Below are positions 60,801 through 64,000 of a DNA stretch of 64,000 bases, piece after piece. The notes under the pieces were generated by a model. That model did no database searches and had not been told where the DNA came from. It was given only the letters and a program-made list of their open reading frames with translations. Numbering within the stretch: the first letter of the stretch is position 1; each line of letters begins with the position of its first letter. Made by a program: the position numbers and the translations under genes. Location of the stretch: assembly GCA_019636565.1 (NCBI GenBank), contig JAHBXG010000006.1:1-64000 (forward strand), in the 5' to 3' direction. Source of the stretch: Phycisphaeraceae bacterium. Its GTDB lineage: Bacteria > Planctomycetota > Phycisphaerae > Phycisphaerales > UBA1924.

Positions 60801-60880
60801 CTCTTCTCGCCCGCGTCAGGCTTCGCGCCAGCGGGCGGCTTCGAGGAGGATTCAGGATTGGCAGCAGAAGCAGGGTTCAT
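57857..60880 (-). CDS. ileS: Isoleucyl-tRNA synthetase with degenerate C-terminal zinc module
   Basis: Charges tRNA-Ile with isoleucine. 1007 aa from the ATG at 60880; upstream ATGs in frame would add a segment without similarity. Class I motifs: HLGH (90-93) in GSIHLGHLMNK, PGWDCHGLPIEHKV, editing domain with TIWTTTPWTLPANLAI, WFESGSSWNAVL, and KLSKS near 697. C-terminal anticodon-binding helices are present. In most bacterial IleRS the end carries two CxxC pairs binding zinc; here only one Cys remains (CERSWKRDGTV...LSDRDAAAV). The N-terminus has a ~28-residue Pro/Ala/Ser extension. Confidence 0.96.
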   Translation of the reverse strand: MNPASAANPESSSKPPAGAKPDAGEKSRYRATLNLPQTAFPMKANLVQNEPATLKRWEKIKLYDKVRASRAGKPKYNFHDGPPYANGSIHLGHLMNKVLKDLVVRSRTMQGFDCPYVPGWDCHGLPIEHKVMTELVESKKIDKLLTLTDDQRRIAVRRECQKHAEKYHKLHTQQMTRLLTLADYEHPYMTMKPEYEAGVLEVLADLLEHGLVYRALKPVHWSIANETALAEAELEYMDREDLSVYVDFEAADPEAVYDAFGLPPHDPDDQESAKAEPGKRPGQRPSFTIWTTTPWTLPANLAIAVNPDFEYALVFVDGNVTVMAKDLVEKVTKAAKSEDVTVLATAPGTKLVGLRYRHPFVDLAKHEGVASEAFDLRGAKRDAVFTVMGAEYVTLEDGTGLVHTAPGHGAEDFQTGQREGLPVYCPVTHNGKYDPTVPQWLRGQSIWDANQKIADRLRDSGHLFYSHKFTHSYPHDWRSKTPVIFRCTEQWFVGVERKFEASPGAPAETLRQSSLDATAKDVAFVPEWGRNRMRGMLESRPDWCISRQRAWGLGIPSFTTPDGKSIMTATITRAVAAVVRAKGSDVWFQMTPEELLAGYDETKDAELPADLRSTMSEANRKSLKKGNDILDVWFESGSSWNAVLRQRGLGYPADLYLEGSDQHRGWFQVSLLTGLGVTGQPPFKTVLTHGFMVDKDGRKLSKSSGDTVENLFEEFGVDVLRWWVSSLAYENDVKVDKEFFGSAGESYRKVRNTLRFLLSNLSDYTHNSQSLGNVKPTSINAWVLAEFDKLSKEVIEAYQAFDFRGAHLKLFDFCNDTLSSLYLAAVKDRLYCDAKDAPRRRETQATIYTLADGLCRLLAPMLCHTADEAFRALHAAKSDDVCVHLEENLPPVRVHAHEHWYKVFSARSAATMAMEKAKAELGVENPLDMGVTLPDADGALAAFDAADLADLLGVSRVKLDKAASAPTVQDLRSEARCERSWKRDGTVKQRSDGGMLSDRDAAAVGVQ

Positions 60881-61183
60881 GGAGTCTCTCGGGCCCGATT
60901 GGGCGTTTAGATCTGGCATTGATCGTAGATGGACGTACACACGCAAAGGCTTGTCGAGCCCCGGCGAGAGCATTGCAGCGTGGTGGGTACTTTGCCCGCG
61001 TCTCCGGGCCTTTCGGCGCCGGCACACGCACACCGCGGCCCTCAGCGGGGCCGGGTAATTCGAATCAACGGGGTGGGCAGCCGACGCTTCACAGGTGATT
61101 CTTGATCGCCCCGGCTCCAAAAGCAATCCGAGCCGCGCCGGCACGCGTGCGGGCCCAAAGCACTGCACATCCTGGCAATGCGG

Positions 61184-61726
61184 CTAGAGCGCCTCAAAGA
61201 TCGTTTGAGTGCGGACCACCATGCCACCGGTGGCAAGCAGGTGGTAGCTCTGGGCGTGCAATTCTTTCCCGTAACGCTGCATGTCTACGGCGCTCAGACA
61301 GCGTCCCGTGTTGTCAGTCCATTCGTAGACCAGCGACTGCATCTCCTTGGCGTGGAGACGCATTTCTTCGAGCGTCGCATCGAATAGCGTTTCCGAAAGC
61401 GTCTCGGTCTGGATGCTGTGGATGTAGTGCACGCCGGCTGCCTCAAACGATTTTTCGTAATCGTGCTCGGCCGCACAAAGGAACGAGTGCAACACGCCGC
61501 CGTCTGGTGCCGTTTTTTCCTGGTCCAGCAGCAGTTCGCACAGGCAGCTTGTCCCGGACTGGAGCCGCAGCAGGTGCCCGCCGGGCATCATCCATGCTTC
61601 AAGTTCAAGTCCCGCATGCTTGAGCACCTTGCGGCCTTTGAGTTGAAACAGTTCGGGGTGAAGCGCCCTCCCGTAAATTGTGGTTTGAAAAGCCTGTAGG
61701 CCGTGGAGTTTGGGTTGAAAGTTCAT
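61184..61726 (-). CDS. Conserved hypothetical protein, DUF2617-like
   Basis: 180 aa from the ATG at 61726, which has GGGAAG 8 nt upstream; an ATG at 61744 would add six residues. Motifs FQPKLHGLQAFQTTIYGRAL, HPELFQLKGRK and AEHDYEKSFEAAGVHYIHSI look like the DUF2617 family as I recall it, whose role is unknown. No signal peptide or membrane segment. Isolated between ileS and the HEAT-like gene. Confidence 0.68.
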   Translation of the reverse strand: MNFQPKLHGLQAFQTTIYGRALHPELFQLKGRKVLKHAGLELEAWMMPGGHLLRLQSGTSCLCELLLDQEKTAPDGGVLHSFLCAAEHDYEKSFEAAGVHYIHSIQTETLSETLFDATLEEMRLHAKEMQSLVYEWTDNTGRCLSAVDMQRYGKELHAQSYHLLATGGMVVRTQTIFEAL

Positions 61727-61978
61727 CTGTGGTGCGCTTCCCATGGTCTCGAATCCCGGATTACTGTCACTCGTCCGACTGGGTCTTGCACGAAATAGAG
61801 CCGAACCGACCGATCTTTGGTATGAATCACGGGCTTATTCAGACTGTGTTAAGAATAGTCGGTCCCGCGAACCCCAAGCCTCTACATCTGGCGTCTCGCC
61901 GCCAACCGATACTAGATCTTGAGCGTCGTCCCGCGACGACTACGAACGAAACCCGCAACGATTAAGAGCATAAAGGCC

Positions 61979-64000
61979 GTGTCAAGCCCCTCTGGACAGA
62001 ATTCTCGCTCGCTTGCGCAACTCCAGCGGCTGCCTGTCGATACGAAGGTCGCTTTGCTGGTGGAGGCATTGCCGGTTGCCGCTCCGTCCGAAGCGGCGCA
62101 ACTGGGCTTCGCACTTGTGGAGTGCGCCGCAGAGTATTCGGTGAAGCCCGCCAGCGGTTCGCTTGTGCAGCGCGCGATTCGCGCTTTTTTTGATGCGATT
62201 TCCGCGAGCCGAAAGTCTGAAACCGAGGATGCTCTCGGTGCCGTCGTGCGATCTTGGGCTTTTTTGCCCACAGAAGTACGCACGTTGGCCTCAGCCGCTG
62301 GCAAAGGACGTTGGACTTCTGTCACAGGCACGCTTGCGACAGATCAGAATGCCTCCACTCGGCGCTCGGTGGCCGAGTTGGCCCGAGGAGCGGGCGATGC
62401 AAGTCTGGCGCCGATCGTCTGCGAATTGCTTGGAGATCAGGATCAGGAGGTCGCCTCGGCTGCCGAGGCCGCGATTTGCTTCTTGGCGCTTGTGGCGAGC
62501 GACCCATCTCTGGCGGCTTGGTCTGACCACGCAAACGTGGTGCAGCACGAGGAAGCAGGCCGCGTGCGCGCCCAATGGGCAGAAATAGATCGTGAACGCG
62601 TGCGCACAGAAGTGGCAGCAGCGGTTCGCGCCCTCTCAATCCACCGGCGCGAGGGGGTGCTCTGGGCGGCACTTTTGTTGCTGGAACCTTCCGTCATCCA
62701 CGGTTTCGCAGGTGGCGGGCAGCTCGCACGTTGGATCAACGATCGCGAGCAGTCTTCGCACGCCTTCCTGAGGGGCCTGCTTCGCCGGGATACGTCGCCG
62801 TTATCCCGCTTGCGGGCATGGCAATGGCTGGGGACGACGGCGGTCTCTGGTGCCGCCGCGGATCGGGTTGTTGCCGCCCGCACGCTGGACGAGCATGAGG
62901 CGCTCCTCTCGTCCTGGCACTTGATGCACAATCCCTCCCGGCTCGCGAAACTGAGGCAGGCCGAACGAGGTGCCAAAGCGCCGGCCAAAGCCGGGCTGCT
63001 GCCGCCTCCCGAGATTGCAGAGCGGCTCTCGGTGGATGGTCGCGTCGGTCTGGCTTCACTCGCCCGAGGCCTGGGAGCCGCTCCTGGCGCACGGGATGGG
63101 GTGTGCGAGGCGCTCTTGAGCGATCGCGAGCCAGTGGTTCGTCTCGCGGCGACCGCTGCCTGTTCCAGCCGCATGCTCGGCGATTTTTGCTTTGATTCAG
63201 CCCCGGCGGTCGCCCGGTCGGCGGCCCTGCGGCTTTCTTTGGCGGCAATCCCCGATGCGTCGCTTTCACCCGGCTCCGAACGCGTGGAGCAGGAGCGGGC
63301 GAGGGTCCGCACGCTGCTTCGTTCGCCTCACGAGCAGGTGCGCAATCTCGCAGCATCGGATATGGAATTGTTGTGTGAATCGGGTGAAAGCGGCGCGGCT
63401 TCGCGCGTGGCGTTCCGGCGTGCGCTGGAAGCGGATCGACCCTGGGTGTTCGAGCGGCTTCGCGCGATGCTGGCGGAGAGTGAAGAAGCCAGGTCATTCG
63501 CGCTGCAGATGGCGCGAAAACTTGGGATCGTGATCGAACTGCGTGATCCTGTCCTCGCGGAAATCCGGCGGCTCATGCGTGAGCCCTCGCCGTCGCACGT
63601 GCCGGCGAGGAGTCTGGCGACAGCCGTCGCCGCGCTGCGGGAGATTCCCGGCCCGGAGCCGTTGCGCCTGCTACGCGAGTCGGCTTCGTCGTCCGATCAG
63701 CGTGTCCGGGCGAACGCTCTTGACGCGTTGGTGATCCGGGCGCGTGAGGGCATCGATGAAAACGCTCGTGATCTCACATCGAGGCTCCTGGAGTTCAAGG
63801 AAGACGCGTGGCATCGGGTGCGTGGTTCGGCGGTGCGCGGGCTGGAATTGCTCGGCGGCCCGGCTGGAGCAGCCGGGCCTGAGCATGAGACGGTGGTGGG
63901 CGAGCAGTTGCTGAAAATGCTCGAAGACTCGCGCCCGCTTCATCGGCTTGCCGGCGCGTGGGTGGCCGACCGCACGCTTCCGGGGGTGAGGGGGCGCTCG
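61979..64000 (+). CDS. Large HEAT-like alpha-helical repeat protein, truncated by the window end
   Basis: Frame open from a GTG at 61979 to the last base, 674 codons without a stop. Content is almost wholly helical, with repeat-like units such as STRRSVAELARGAGDASLAPI, DREPVVRLAATAACSSRMLG, HEQVRNLAASDMELLCESGE and DQRVRANALDALVIRAREGI, each with the D-x-x-V-R-x-x-A core of HEAT/PBS-lyase repeats. No signal peptide. Likely a protein-interaction scaffold. The start is uncertain because SD support is weak; the 3' end lies outside the window. Confidence 0.75.
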   Translation, partial: MSSPSGQNSRSLAQLQRLPVDTKVALLVEALPVAAPSEAAQLGFALVECAAEYSVKPASGSLVQRAIRAFFDAISASRKSETEDALGAVVRSWAFLPTEVRTLASAAGKGRWTSVTGTLATDQNASTRRSVAELARGAGDASLAPIVCELLGDQDQEVASAAEAAICFLALVASDPSLAAWSDHANVVQHEEAGRVRAQWAEIDRERVRTEVAAAVRALSIHRREGVLWAALLLLEPSVIHGFAGGGQLARWINDREQSSHAFLRGLLRRDTSPLSRLRAWQWLGTTAVSGAAADRVVAARTLDEHEALLSSWHLMHNPSRLAKLRQAERGAKAPAKAGLLPPPEIAERLSVDGRVGLASLARGLGAAPGARDGVCEALLSDREPVVRLAATAACSSRMLGDFCFDSAPAVARSAALRLSLAAIPDASLSPGSERVEQERARVRTLLRSPHEQVRNLAASDMELLCESGESGAASRVAFRRALEADRPWVFERLRAMLAESEEARSFALQMARKLGIVIELRDPVLAEIRRLMREPSPSHVPARSLATAVAALREIPGPEPLRLLRESASSSDQRVRANALDALVIRAREGIDENARDLTSRLLEFKEDAWHRVRGSAVRGLELLGGPAGAAGPEHETVVGEQLLKMLEDSRPLHRLAGAWVADRTLPGVRGRS

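Overview
The window looks like a GC-rich planctomycete chromosome, most likely Phycisphaerae/Phycisphaerales. The signs are: several exported proteins with a dockerin-like pair of D-x-N/D-x-D Ca-binding loops at the C-terminus; short proteins ending in a PEP-CTERM-type anchor of the VPTPGSLAL...RRRR form; a small membrane protein with the CxxC...CPEC zinc knuckle common in this class; an ECF sigma factor coupled to a Hanks-type kinase; and a large, divergent type IV pilus/type II secretion (T4P/T2SS) locus. I see no phage, insertion sequence, CRISPR array or rRNA operon. Taxonomy is inferred from these features only.

Layout. 0.2-5.2 kb: an exported M1-type metallopeptidase, then a minus-strand pair, coaB followed by a pseudouridine synthase-methyltransferase fusion. 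5.2-22.6 kb: one long plus-strand pilus/secretion cluster with two GspE/PilB assembly ATPases flanking a PilT, then a PilC/GspF platform protein, four prepilin-like proteins (three joined by 4-nt stop/start overlaps or near-abutting) and a very large GspK-like protein, closed by a strong terminator. The prepilin peptidase that would process these lies apart, at 29.2 kb. 22.8-31.5 kb: tRNA-Pro, two peptide-ABC-transporter genes, a glycosyltransferase-like gene, xseA-xseB, the prepilin peptidase and an OmpA-family lipoprotein. 31.6-34.5 kb: a two-domain fasciclin protein followed by an ECF sigma factor and its RskA-like membrane anti-sigma factor, the same three-part association known for SigK/RskA/MPT70-83 in mycobacteria.

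34.8-39.6 kb is the most unusual part. A receiver-less sigma-54 activator (AAA+ plus Fis helix-turn-helix) is followed within about 200 bp by a consensus -24/-12 sigma-54 promoter preceded by short inverted repeats, then by a gene for a degenerate receiver-like protein, a 66-aa micro-protein, and two tandemly duplicated PEP-CTERM-like exported proteins whose leaders and 3' flanks were duplicated with them. A hairpin in the two leaders shows compensatory base changes. A third small protein with a degenerate anchor follows. The sequence suggests a sigma-54-controlled surface-protein locus; the link between promoter and duplicated genes is inference.

39.9-51.2 kb: tRNA-Val, a tricorn-like protease with two unusual insertions, tRNA-Thr and tRNA-Tyr, a 12-repeat kelch-type exported protein, a fatty-acid desaturase, an exported esterase-like alpha/beta hydrolase, a zinc-knuckle membrane protein and an ArfB-like ribosome-rescue hydrolase. 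51.2-64 kb: an NtrC-type response regulator with its soluble histidine kinase, a 76-aa gene with its own terminator, an ECF sigma/kinase pair overlapping by 4 nt, two small genes, ileS with a degenerate C-terminal zinc module, a DUF2617-like protein, and a HEAT-like protein running off the window end.
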